Source: Chrysogorgia sp. JL179-B06 (taxonomy: Eukaryota; Cnidaria; Anthozoa; Scleralcyonacea; Chrysogorgiidae). Taken from it: DNA of 64,000 nt. The stretch is from positions 1,146,001-1,210,000 of the forward strand of contig JAYKKM010000044.1 of assembly GCA_035772405.1 (NCBI GenBank), given 5' to 3'. Positions 50,201-61,590 of the stretch are shown here, one piece after another (within the stretch, counting starts at the first letter, position 1; each line of letters begins with the position of its first letter). The translations under genes and the position numbers were made by a program. The notes under the pieces are model-generated. The model saw only the letters and a program-made list of their open reading frames with translations, ran no database searches and was not told the origin of the DNA.

Positions 50201-53200
50201 AAAGTTAAGGTTAACCCCTTTACTTTTTGTCCAAATTTGGCCATTTTTGCCAAATTTTTGGATGTCAAAAAATGACTAAATTTACGCTAGTTTCTGCTCA
50301 TATTAATACCTAAGGCATTATTTAGGCTATATTTTCATATTTTAAGCTTGTTTTGACAAGTTAAAAATGGTCGAAAATCGTCAAAAAGTTAAGGTTAACC
50401 CCTTTACTTTTTGTCCAAATTTGGCCATTTTTGCCAAATTTTTGGATGTCAAAAAATGACTAAATTTACGCTAGTTTCTGCTCATATTAATACCTAAGGC
50501 ATTATTTAGGCTATATTTTCATATTTTAAGCTTGTTTTGACAAGTTAAAAATGGTCGAAAATCGTCAAAAAGTTAAGGTTAACCCTTTACTTTTTGTCCA
50601 AATTTGGCCATTTTTGCCAAATTTTTGGATGTCAAAAAATGACTAAATTTACGCTAGTTTCTGCTCATATTAATACCTAAGGCATTATTTAGGCTATATT
50701 TTCATATTTTAAGCTTGTTTTGACAAGTTAAAAATGGTCGAAAATCGTCAAAAAGTTAAGGTTAACCCCTTTACTTTTTGTCCAAATTTGGCCATTTTTG
50801 CAAAATTTTTGGATGTCAAAAAATGACTAAATTTACGCTAGTTTCTGCTCATATTAATACCTAAGGCATTATTTAGGCTATATTTTCATATTTTAAGCTT
50901 GTTTTGACAAGTTAAAAATGGTCGAAAATCGTCAAAAAGTTAAGGTTAACCCCTTTACTTTTTGTCCAAATTTGGCCATTTTTGCCAAATTTTTGGATGT
51001 CAAAAAATGACTAAATTTACGCTAGTTTCTGCTCATATTAATACCTAAGGCATTATTTAGGCTATATTTTCATATTTTAAGCTTGTTTTGACAAGTTAAA
51101 AATGGTCGAAAATCGTCAAAAAGTTAAGGTTAACCCCTTTACTTTTTGTCCAAATTTGGCCATTTTTGCCAAATTTTTGGATGTCAAAAAATGACTAAAT
51201 TTACGCTAGTTTCTGCTCATATTAATACCTAAGGCATTATTTAGGCTATATTTTCATATTTTAAGCTTGTTTTGACAAGTTAAAAATGGTCGAAAATCGT
51301 CAAAAAGTTAAGGTTAACCCCTTTACTTTTTGTCCAAATTTGGCCATTTTTGCCAAATTTTTGGATGTCAAAAAATGACTAAATTTACGCTAGTTTCTGC
51401 TCATATTAATACCTAAGGCATTATTTAGGCTATATTTTCATATTTTAAGCTTGTTTTGACAAGTTAAAAATGGTCGAAAATCGTCAAAAAGTTAAGGTTA
51501 ACCCCTTTACTTTTTGTCCAAATTTGGCCATTTTTGCCAAATTTTTGGATGTCAAAAAATGACTAAATTTACGCTAGTTTCTGCTCATATTAATACCTAA
51601 GGCATTATTTAGGCTATATTTTCATATTTTAAGCTTGTTTTGACAAGTTAAAAATGGTCGAAAATCGTCAAAAAGTTAAGGTTAACCCCTTTACTTTTTG
51701 TCCAAATTTGGCCATTTTTGCCAAATTTTTGGATGTCAAAAAATGACTAAATTTACGCTAGTTTCTGCTCATATTAATACCTAAGGCATTATTTAGGCTA
51801 TATTTTCATATTTTAAGCTTGTTTTGACAAGTTAAAAATGGTCGAAAATCGTCAAAAAGTTAAGGTTAACCCCTTTACTTTTTGTCCAAATTTGGCCATT
51901 TTTGCCAAATTTTTGGATGTCAAAAATGACTAAATTTACGCTAGTTTCTGCTCATATTAATACCTAAGGCATTATTTAGGCTATATTTTCATATTTTAAG
52001 CTTGTTTTGACAAGTTAAAAATGGTCGAAAATCGTCAAAAAGTTAAGGTTAACCCCTTTACTTTTTGTCCAAATTTGGCCATTTTTGCCAAATTTTTGGA
52101 TGTAAAAAAAAGACTAAATTTACGCTAGTTTCTGCTCATATTAATACCTAAGGCATTATTTAGGCTATATTTTCATATTTTAAGCTTGTTTTGACAAGTT
52201 AAAAATGGTCGAAAATCGTCAAAAAGTTAAGGTTAACCCCTTTACTTTTTGTCCAAATTTGGCCATTTTTGCCAAATTTTTGGATGTCAAAAAATGACTA
52301 AATTTACGCTAGTTTCTGCTCATATTAATACCTAAGGCATTATTTAGGCTATATTTTCATATTTTAAGCTTGTTTTGACAAGTTAAAAATGGTTCGAAAA
52401 TCGTCAAAAAGTTAAGGTTAACCCCTTTACTTTTTGTCCAAATTTGGCCATTTTTGCCAAATTTTTTGGATGTCAAAAAATGACTAAATTTACGCTAGTT
52501 TCTGCTCATATTAATACCTAAGGCATTATTTAGGCTATATTTTCATATTTTAAGCTTGTTTTCACAAGTTAAAAATGGTCGAAAATCGTCAAAAAGTTAA
52601 GGTTAACCCTTTACTTTTTGTCCAAGCCCAAATATTTGGCCATTTTTGCCAAATTTTTGGATGTCAAAAAATGACTAAATTTACGCTAGTTTCTGCTCAT
52701 ATTAATACCTAAGGCATTATTTAGGCTATATTTTCATATTTTAAGCTTGTTTTGACAAGTTAAAAATGGTCGAAAATCGTCAAAAAGTTAAGGTTAACCC
52801 CTTTACTTTTTGTCCAAATTTGGCCATTTTTGCCAAATTTTTGGATGTCAAAAAACGACTAAATTTACGCTAGTTTCTGCTCATATTAATACCTAAAGCA
52901 TTATTTAGGCTATATTTTCATATTTTAAGCTTGTTTTGACAAGTTAAAAATGGTCGAAAATCGTCAAAAAGTTAAGGTTAACCCCTTTACTTTTTGTCCA
53001 AATTTGGCCATTTTTGCCAAATTTTTGCATGTCAAAAAATGACTAAATTTACGCTAGTTTCTGCTCATGTTAATACCTAAGGCATTATTTAGGCTATATT
53101 TTCATATTTTAAGCTTGTTTTGACAAGTTAAAAATGGTCGAAAATCGTCAAAAAGTTAAGGTTAACCCCTTTACTTTTTGTCCAAATTTGGCCATTTTTG

Positions 53201-53520
53201 CCAAATTTTTGGATGTCAAAAAATGACTAAATTTACGCTAGTTTCTGCTCATATTAATACCTAAGGCATTATTTAGGCTATATTTTCATATTTTAAGCTT
53301 GTTTTGACAAGTTAAAAATGGTCGAAAATCGTCAAAAAGTTAAGGTTAACCCCTTTACTTTTTGTCCAAATTTGGTAATTTTTGCGAAATTTTTGGATGT
53401 CAAAAAATGACTAAATTTGCGCTAGTTTCTGCTCATATTAATACCTAAGGCATTATTTAGGCTATATTTTCATATTTTAAGTATTTAGACAATTTAAAAA
53501 TGGTTGAAAATCGTCAAAAA

Positions 53521-53653
53521 GTTAAGGTTCTTGGCCATTTTTTCGACATCGAAAAATGACCAAATTTTAAGGTATTTTCCACTCATATCAATATCTAGGG
53601 CATTATTTGGGCTATATTTTCATATTTTAAGCTTATTTCGAAAAGTTGAAAAC
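53521..53653. repeat. Diverged right-edge satellite monomer
   Basis: The final partial monomer carries AAATTTTAAGGTATTTT, ATATCAATATCTAGGGCATT and TTATTTCGAAAAGTTGAAAA. It is thus closer to the left-edge monomer 35 kb away than to its immediate neighbours. After it the sequence changes abruptly to a TTTG/CTTG-rich stretch. Confidence 0.85.
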
Positions 53654-54544
53654 TTTGTCCTTCGTCTTCGTGTGATTTTTCAGACTGTTTCTTTGTGTAA
53701 TTGTCTGTTTGATTAGTTGCTTGTTTCTTTGCTTGTTGTCTGATTGTTTGTTTACTTGTATATTTGTTTAGGGCGCTATTCAGTGGCGTAGCTAGGGTTT
53801 CAGGGGCCCCGGTTCAAGAGTGAGGGCTTTTGTAGTCGCGTGTCCAGAATTTGGGACAGTCAGCGGAATAATCCGTTGGCTCAGATTTTGCTTGCTTGGG
53901 GCACCATCAGAGACGTTGTCTGGAGGCTTGGTATATCAATAGCGCCAGTAGCGTAGCAATAGGTGAAGGCTAAAAGGGATGACTCAAAAGGACCTTCACA
54001 TTTTGTAGAACTACTAATCCTAACCCTAAAGTCCTTTTGAGTTATCCCTTTTAGCCTTCCCCGTAGCAGCAATAGGCGGTTCATTGAACCAGGGCCCCCC
54101 GAATGTCAAGGTACCGCGGATTAGTGGTAATAATTTTCGAATTTTCCCACGCAATCTCATGGTAGGTTACGTAGGTTTTGAAAAGAAAACAGCCGTTCTT
54201 TCAACAGAGGGCGGAGTCTGGGTACGAGTTTTGCTCAAACATCAAAATCTACTAATCGAAACTCCTATTTAACCCAATTTAATTAGCATAAAAATAAAAA
54301 AACAAACTCGGATAAATAAATACAAAACACTTTAATGCATAGCAATTTCACTTTTTTACACATCCTATGTAGCATTTTAAATATTTAGTTTCAATATTTT
54401 ATCACCAACTGTATGAAACTTGAGATTCAACCAAGTGCGCTAATGACAGTGCGCGACAGTTCGTGCCAGTCTCCAGGCCTACTCCTCTCACACGTGCTTG
54501 CCTCGATCGTGTGCAGCGCGCGGTTACCTAATTAAAATTGTTAA
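53654..54544. repeat. Intergenic with a 29-bp hairpin
   Basis: No gene. The arms at 53968-53996 and 54029-54057 are reverse complements (GAAGGCTAAAAGGGATGACT and onward, one mismatch). CAGTGGCGTAGCTAGGG at about 53776 is a common end motif of animal DNA transposons and marks a decayed element. The rest is AT-rich. Confidence 0.6.
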
Positions 54545-54887
54545 CCCGGTCAGCAGCAAGCAATCGTCTTCTGCACGATCTTTTTTAGTATCCGCGAGAG
54601 ACGCCTATATTATGATATACATCATAGAACTGCTAACCCCAAAATAACGTAGATCCTAACCCTAATCCCCCGCCCAATGGGTTTTCTAACCCTAACTCCC
54701 CGTGATACAGGAAAGCTCAGTAAAAATCCTATTACTAACCTTCGTCTTCTGGACGATCCTTTTATTAGTATTGGTAGGTACTTCATGTATGGCTAAAGCT
54801 GGTTACTTCATGTAAGCCTGTCCAAAACCATTTTGTGATCCTAACATGAAGTAGCAACCTTAGTATTATTGCTTGCCGCTGACCGGG
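54545..54887. mobile_element. Small TIR element (20-bp arms)
   Basis: The ends CCCGGTCAGCAGCAAGCAAT (54545-54564) and ATTGCTTGCCGCTGACCGGG (54868-54887) are reverse complements with one mismatch. Inside, the phrase CGTCTTCTG-ACGATC-TTAGTAT is duplicated (about 54566 and 54741). CCCTAA-type words recur (54654, 54658, 54691). No coding sequence. Confidence 0.7.
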
Positions 54888-54937
54888 ATAAATGGCGTGC
54901 TCACCCTGCAAAGTACAGCAAGTTGGAGGCCATGGAA

Positions 54938-55096
54938 TCGTGAGGGAACTGGGACGAGAAAATAAATATGTTCATTAAACAGACCCTAACACCTAAACCG
55001 TACGCATGTCATGTAGGGTTAGGATTAGGGTTATGTTAGGGTTAGGGACTGAATAATGAGCATATTTATTTTCTAGTCCCAGTTCCCTCACGGTTG
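54938..55096. repeat. Inverted repeat with telomere-like motifs
   Basis: The arms are about 60 bp (GTGAGGGAACTGGGAC - AGAAAATAAATATG on the left, its reverse complement on the right ending 55093). Between and within them lie AGACCCTAACACCTAAAC and GGGTTAGGATTAGGGTTATG words, i.e. degenerate TTAGGG repeats. Confidence 0.7.
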
Positions 55097-56110
<1,014 letters not shown>

Positions 56111-56561
56111 AACCATGTCAGGCAGAAACCATGTCAGGCAGGTGAGTGAGTGTGAGTGTGAGAGAGAGAGAGAGTTATCAGTCTTTCCGCCGAAACCGTA
56201 TTTTAAAGTACAGCGATCACCCTACTGGAAGTGCTCTGTGCTTACTATATCTCATTCCATACTCTATTCTGGCATCATTATCGTAATAAAACCATCAGTC
56301 GAGAACACTTATCGTAAAGAAGTAATTCTATTTGATTACACAACTTCTTGAAGGCCAGCTATCTACGTGTGTACCAAAGTACAATTAGTCTTGCAAAAAA
56401 TCAAAGTCCTTTCGGGAAAATATAGTTAATATAGTTTCTCTCTCACGACATCGGTCGTTATATTTTCGCCAAATATGCAGTTTCATATTAAAGTCATTGG
56501 TTTATACTCATGAAATTATACAAGACAACATTATGGATTGGACTATTGTTGTGTGATGCAA

Positions 56562-58169
56562 CTATTGGCTCACGATTGATGGGAAGTTATTGATCTCGCC
56601 TTGATCCGACACTGGAGAACCATTTACCACATAATCCACCTTAGTTCTCATTCGTAAAGGCGCCTTTAAAATTAATAATAAAAAATGCGTGTTAAGGATA
56701 TATAAATTACAATATAAATGATATACATTAGTGCCTATAACGTCAAAACATTTTATTGTCTTATTTGGAAGAACTTTTAAAATGATAAAGTAACTTCTTT
56801 GGAAGATTTAATTTTTGCTTCTTCACTTTGTTTTTGAAATATTTCAGTTTGTTTGATATGCAAATGTCTGGAATTTACGTCACACATGCATAATGACTTA
56901 CCGGAGAAGTTTGTGTATCACTTTCATTCTCAAATGAAATCCTTTAAAATCAAGAAGTTTGGTGTTGTGGGAGAAACACGCGCACATGTTATTCACACTT
57001 TAATGTTTTCATTTCATGAAGGCAAAGATATATAACATTCTCTGATAAGCATTATGCATGTGTGACGAAATTCCAGACATTTGCATATCAAACAAACTGA
57101 AATATATAAAAAACAAAGCGAAGAAACGAAAATCTTCAAAAGATGTTACTTTATCATTTTAAAAGTTCTTCCAAATAAAACAATAATTTTTTTTGATGTT
57201 ATAGGAACTTTAATGATTTGCATGTACATACAGTATGACCTGATACATAATTATAATTTATTTTATGAAATAATTATAATAATTAATTATAATTTAATGT
57301 TAATTTATGTTTTATAATTTATGTTTTAATTATAATTTATGTTAATTTATGTTTTGTATAAGTTAATTATAACATATAAATTATATACATTAATGATCAT
57401 TATCGGCATACCTTTTGTGGATTAGCCTGCTCGGGGGAATTATGTTGCCAGAAGGACTTTGAATTTGGAGTTGCAATATGTCTAACACGGAAAAAAGAAA
57501 TAAAAATATATACTTCGAATGATTGCATGGTGATTTCAATGTATTCATCATGGGATGAAACATTAATTAGCTCAGAAACAAAGATAGATAACAGCTAAGC
57601 TCAAATCAAAAGAAAACGCGTCAGGGATCGAGAACAAGACAGGAATTGAACCTGTAACCTTCTGATTGCCACTGAGACGCTCTAACCATTGAGCTACCGA
57701 GACTCAGATGGAGAGTGAAGGTTACAATGATGTACTGGTTAGATTGATATATGTACTGCCTCAGCCTATGCTATGATATATGTCTATTACCAGAAGCTTA
57801 TTTACATCTTGTTAATAAATAACGTCATCATCGGTTCTATGAGGGTATAAATAGAGGGTATAAATAGGGGATCCTAACTTTACAACGATCACCCCTGATG
57901 AAGACACCAGTCCATACTACACATGCAAAGTTAATAAAGGTGGCTCGAAACTGGCTGTTCCCTTTCTCTTGGGTGATTTTAAATTAAGAATATTAAAGTT
58001 CCTCACCTTTGGTACAACTGCTTGGAAGACAAAGTCAGTTATTGGAATAGCCAACGAATTGACAGCAGTTACAGTTATATCCATGATATTCGCTGGATTG
58101 TTGTCCACTTTTTGAAGGTTAAATTCGATTTTTAATCCATTTTTATTATAAGCGACGATGGGTGGAATC
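56562..58169 (-). CDS. AP1G1: AP-1 complex gamma-adaptin-like, C-terminal ear exons (3' end of gene)
   Basis: Gamma-adaptin is the large AP-1 subunit of clathrin coats at the trans-Golgi and endosomes; its ear domain recruits accessory proteins. Three minus-strand exons encode ear sequence. 58169-58007 gives VAYNKNGLKIEFNLQK and TDFVFQAVVPK, with a pyrimidine-rich acceptor and GTGAGG donor. 57481-57412 gives LQLQIQSPSGNIIPP, then in another frame ANPQK. 56663-56562 gives APLRMRTKVDY, VNGSPV, EINNFPS and a stop. The order, the VPK exon boundary and the NNFP end match AP-1 gamma rather than GGA proteins. The 70-bp middle exon does not keep frame and is about 13 residues short of the expected ITQ-VL segment, so the gene is either broken or mis-sequenced here. 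Hinge and trunk exons were not found in this window. Confidence 0.8.
56730..57209. mobile_element. Foldback MITE just upstream of the last ear exon
   Basis: Complete element with arms of about 165 bp (56730-56900 and 57045-57209), starting AGTGCCTATAACGTC and ending GATGTTATAGGAACT. TTAA follows on the right (57210-57213); on the left it has decayed to CATT. The arms share TTTGTTTGATATGCAAAT and ACGTCACACATGCATAATG with the copies at 7403 and 16304. It lies in the intron between the last two ear exons of the AP-1 gamma gene. The open frame at 56853-57035 is a by-product. Confidence 0.8.
57634..57708 (-). repeat. tRNA-like SINE head or tRNA pseudogene
   Basis: On the minus strand it has a perfect D stem (GCTC/GAGC), an anticodon arm with loop GTGGCAA (GGC in anticodon position) and one stem mismatch, and a perfect T arm (ACAGG-TTCAATT-CCTGT). 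The acceptor strands do not pair and no CCA or terminator is evident. The internal promoter boxes look intact. It lies in the intron between the first two AP-1 gamma ear exons, so I read it as SINE-derived rather than a working gene. Confidence 0.6.
57786..57911 (-). repeat. Fragment of the 12237-12842 element
   Basis: Matches the reverse complement of about 12341-12450: ACCAGAAGCTTATTT, ACGTCATCATCGGT, CTATGAGGGTATAAATAG, GGATCCTAACTTTACAACGA, CACCCCTGA-GAAGACAC. It has a short duplicated GAGGGTATAAATA. Neither terminal inverted repeat is retained. Confidence 0.75.
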
Positions 58170-59237
58170 CTTGTAGAAAAAACACAGCACATTTTAGGTA
58201 GGTAAGGGGAGACCCAGGGGAACATTTAAAATGTTTGATAAGGTAGCTGTCATTAATTCCACCAGGGAGGGGGGGAGAAGGAAAACAGAAAATTCTTGTT
58301 AAAGTTTCATAACCCAACTATACATTTTGTTTTAGTTTCGTGGCCCAGCACATCTTAAATTTTCATTCATACCGACAACACAGGAGTGCTGGGAAGTGAG
58401 GGTAGTCTGCCATATAGAGCAAGGAAAACAATCAACTTTGTTTTCAGTCGGGTTTTCGAAATTCCTGAACTCTTAGTCTCGAACAACTGAAATCCAAACT
58501 GTATATATACATGTTAACTTATCCAAGAAAGAACACTTGACTTCGAACAGGTTGATCAAACGATCAGGGAAGCGAATTAAGAAAGAAAACACGCGTGAAG
58601 ATTAGCATATTTATAGCGCTCAGTTTCGCAAAGCCTGACGGGATGATGCAATAATTGCCATTTCGCGACCGGACAAAACAGAGCTGAAACCTAGACTCCT
58701 CGTGCTACCACAGTAGCCCGAGTAATTATTCTGCAAAAACAAAATCTACGTCCAGATAATCTATGTTTTCAGATATAATCGAATGAATGAAAATAAACAG
58801 AAACAATTACAGAGTAAAAAAGTTACACCTGGAAAGAAAGGCTCGTGTGATACAAACTGATGTTTGACAGGGGCTCAGTCAACCTGATCCTACTCCAAGC
58901 AACTAGGACAACAGCACGCATCAACCAGCATCAACCAGTCGGTCTGCCAGTCACCCAACCATCCAAACGGATAAGTATAAATGTGGCGCTGGTGATCACA
59001 CACATGATCGACGTATGGTTTAACCGCAATTGTCGTCTTTCAGTGATCGTCACGCGTATTCACGTGGCACCCAGTGAGAACTGTTTCGAGTTTCAAACGT
59101 CAGAGTTGGGTTCCATGTGGTAATACCGTAGCTTAGACTTAGTTAATGACGGGATCCCGCTTAATGAAACTCTAGGGGCGGATAGAACAGGCTATATGTA
59201 TCATCTGAATATTCACCTCAAACATTGATTATCGCTT
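58170..59237. other. Non-coding stretch upstream of the ear exons
   Basis: No gene can be supported. If the AP-1 gamma gene continues to its hinge and trunk exons, this would be intron. The frame 58860-59123 (plus) has no recognisable domain. The only low-complexity feature is a short G-run (58265-58272). Confidence 0.4.
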
Positions 59238-59372
59238 AAACACCGAGGTTTTTTGACAGGTATATAACCGCCTTATATCACCATTGGTGAGGTATTCTGA
59301 AGTAATTTTTGTATTATTTTAAACGTACCTCACCAATGGTGAGGCTGAGTATATACCTTCAGACTCGGCGTT
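59238..59372. repeat. Inverted-repeat hairpin element (~50-bp arms)
   Basis: A perfect 17-bp core (TCACCATTGGTGAGGTA at 59278-59294, complement at 59326-59342) extends outward as imperfect arms to ACACCGAGG and CTCGGCGTT. The spacer is about 30 bp. The arm core is itself a palindrome around CCATTGG. Probably a small MITE. Confidence 0.75.
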
Positions 59373-59687
59373 TTTGTTGTAAAAAAAACTGTGAATTAAT
59401 GTGGCTATTCAGAATAATAGCCTATACATATAGGGTTTTCCTACTGTTCACCTAAAGTTCCAACTCCCGTATTCAAATTTTGGATGCTTAGATTGTTCGT
59501 ATTGTTTTTCATCAACTGCATGCTCTTGCAGAAGCATGATCTGTCAGAGACGAAAGACATTTTTATAACCGGGCTGAATAATCTGTCAGTGGATTTATAG
59601 GTTGATAACTAGTTATTAACCTCATAAATAATTTCAATTCAATAGATTTATCAGCCCCGCACTCCCCTGGAAATATTCAAAACCGCT

Positions 59688-60003
59688 CCAACACTCGAAA
59701 TTTTCCTTCACCAAAAATCCTTAGAACCTGTAATCGAGTGAAATGCCAAATATTACTTGTAATATACCCAGAATCTTATCCCGGCATTACCACCACTTAT
59801 ATACAGAACTCGTGACTAGGCTCTCGGCAACGACCTCCGTAGCTCAGTGCCAGTCAGAGCACTGCACTAGCATCGCAGGGTCGCGGGTTCAATTCCAGCC
59901 GGAAGGCCTATAAGTTGCATTTTTCGCAACTGGTCCCGGTTTGGTCTTAAAATGTATGTATTCCAACACTCGAAATTTTCCTTCACCAAAAATCCTTAGA
60001 ACC
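59688..60003 (+). repeat. tRNA-Ala-derived SINE (copy 2) between identical 41-bp direct repeats
   Basis: The tRNA-like body at 59833-59909 has a good A-box (TAGCTCAGTG), anticodon loop CTAGCAT (AGC, Ala) and B-box (GGTTCAATTCC). The acceptor stem pairs at only 5 of 7 positions. The SINE-specific flanks CAGAACTCGTGACTAGGCTC (upstream) and TTTTCGCAACTGGTCCCGG (downstream) are shared with copy 1. The whole unit lies between two identical 41-bp direct repeats (59688-59728 and 59963-60003, starting CCAACACTCGAAATTTTCC). Confidence 0.75.
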
Positions 60004-60013
60004 CAACCTTACG

Positions 60014-60505
60014 CAGGCCTTAAAATATCGGTCGGTCACGGACATTGTCCGACCCATTCGTGAAATTGTCCGACGTAGGGAGGAAACCGCCGGACATTCT
60101 GTCCGACCCAAGTGAAATTGAGGTCAGTAGTTTGTCCGACCCATAGTGAATTGGTGTCCGACCGAACTGTAACTTATTACTGAACGAATTACAGAGTTTC
60201 ACTGCGGTAAAAGATCACGCAAAGAATGGCTTATAGTTATTATCTGAAAGCCAATGGAGTAGAAATAGAACAGCGCGTAAAGAAATTAGCCAAAACCTCT
60301 GACAAAGCAAAGCGAAAACTCAAAAGTGTCCGGCATATTTCGTGGTCAAGAATGAACTATACACATCACCACCTGCAAAGATTTAAATTTCCGAGTCAAA
60401 CTGAACTCAAAGTCATCGGACATTATCAGATATTTTGTCCGACCCAAACTCAAAGTCATCGGACATTTTGTCAGACGGCTCTGCAAAATATATTTTAAGG
60501 CCTGC
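60014..60505. mobile_element. Element with 16-bp TIRs and repeated GTCCGACC words
   Basis: The termini GCAGGCCTTAAAATAT (60014-60029) and ATATTTTAAGGCCTGC (60490-60505) are perfect reverse complements. The interior repeats TTGTCCGACCCA and CGGACAT many times, in both orientations, including a doubled CAAACTCAAAGTCATCGGACA. The frame 60226-60498 is open but contains these repeats and no known domain. Likely a non-autonomous DNA transposon. Confidence 0.72.
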
Positions 60506-61384
60506 TTACGACAGTTGGATTCCCATGCGTGTTATCAAAAATAAAGACCTGTAGAGAACAAAGGAAACCGAGCCAATGGTGATATAATATAATATATACA
60601 TAGGCTTTTTTTTTTTTTTTAGCATACCTATTTTTATTTCATGTAATAAAAATTGCATGGATTTTAATTGCATTTGACTAAAATTACACATAATCGCAAT
60701 TTAATTCATTTAGAAACTTATTTGAGTTGTCAACATGAGACGTGAACAATGCTGTGCCTGCTGTGCCTCGGCACACTCTCCTCCGCAGAAGCTTCTTGTG
60801 CTTTTATTGGTAGCAATAATGTAATATCCTATAGGTGGGCTATTCGCTTGTATTAGGCTCACAGGGTGTTTTGGGGACGCGTGGAGAGAATGGGGATGCG
60901 GAGTTGCAAGCGCGCCCGCGCCCTCTCCCAGCCAGAAGCCTCTTGCGGAGGAGAGTGGAAGCGGCATATGCCGCGGGCCCCGCGCTTTCTGGAGCGCCGC
61001 GCGCTGCCTCGCCCCAATCCCCCAACCGACTCAATGCCACGAGTGTGCGCACAGATATAGCAATAAACTACACAACCACGCTGTAAAATTTTGGATTCTA
61101 AAATGGTTGCAAAAAATTGTCCGAGACAAGCGTTGATGACGTTGCTGTCACTAACAATATGGAGTGTATATTTTCTATAACACTGTGATCGCATTGCCCA
61201 TTGATTTACCTGGGCCTAGCTCGAACTGTTCTGGTGAGTGGTGAGCGATCTTCTTAGTTCTTTCTCTAAACTTCGGCGCATATAGAATGAGTTTCGATCA
61301 TGTATGACTCAGGCACGGTTGAACAGCCTTAAATACTTTGCTTAGAGCTTCTATGTAAAACATTGATTTCTCGTCACTTATTAA
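60506..61384. other. Intergenic with a CpG-rich patch
   Basis: No gene is supported. 60877-61040 is strikingly GC- and CpG-rich against the AT-rich surroundings (GCGCGCCCGCGCCC, GCCGCGGGCCCCGCGC). Four overlapping open frames there reflect base composition. CACTCTCCTCCGC-AGAAGC at 60772 recurs in inverse at about 60938-60956, which suggests the inverted ends of an element. A short-lived CpG island or a GC-rich mobile element are both possible. Confidence 0.45.
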
Positions 61385-61590
61385 TGTTTTGCCATATGAT
61401 CGCTACGATCGCTCAATTTTAAAACCGGCGATCGTAGCAATCATATGGAAACCACACGCTCAGCGATCCTGGCGATCGTAGCGATCGCGGAGATAGAAAA
61501 TGTTCTATCTCGGCGATCGCAACGATCCCAGCTATTATATGGAAACACTAGTTCAGCGATCCTGGCGATCTCAGCGATCGGTACGGTACC
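61385..61590. repeat. GATCG-rich nested palindromes
   Basis: Two hairpins follow one another: 61392-61412 with 61428-61448 (21-bp arms, one mismatch, CCATATGAT-GCTACGATCGC) and 61481-61498 with 61503-61520 (18-bp arms, one mismatch, 4-bp loop). The phrase ATATGGAAAC...TTCAGCGATCCTGGCGATC is directly repeated at about 61443 and 61539. More than ten GATC sites fall in 200 bp. Probably a MITE family. Confidence 0.75.

Larger units (their letters stand above)
18205..53653. repeat. 184-bp satellite DNA array, ~190 monomers
   Basis: One uninterrupted head-to-tail array. Measured spacing of the GGTTAACCCC landmark is 184 bp from copy to copy. Each monomer is AT-rich and holds a HindIII site (AAGCTT), an HpaI site (GTTAAC) and a perfect dyad AAATTTGGC - 7 bp - GCCAAATTT. 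There is no long open frame in any direction. Interior copies differ by only a few substitutions (for example ATGAC/ACGAC, GGCC/GCCC/GTCC) and single-base homopolymer indels. Period near nucleosome length, homogeneity and size of at least 35 kb are what centromeric or pericentromeric satellites look like; that role is inference. No CENP-B-like box was noticed. Confidence 0.97.

Noticed and set aside
18205..53653. CRISPR array or a giant repetitive protein gene in the 35-kb repeat
   Set aside because: Repeats are directly adjacent without unique spacers, there are no cas genes, the genome is eukaryotic, and every frame of the 184-bp unit contains stops.
59833..59909. Functional tRNA-Ala(AGC) gene
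   Set aside because: Acceptor stem has only 5 of 7 pairs, the T stem is mismatched, and SINE-specific flanks are present.
60835..61194. Several overlapping Arg/Ala-rich frames
   Set aside because: They lie in a CpG-rich patch where stops are rare; no domain, and all strands and frames are open at once.
61481..61520. Cyanobacterial HIP1 (GCGATCGC) signature implying bacterial DNA
   Set aside because: The word occurs only within one palindromic cluster; surrounding sequence is animal-like with introns and LINEs.
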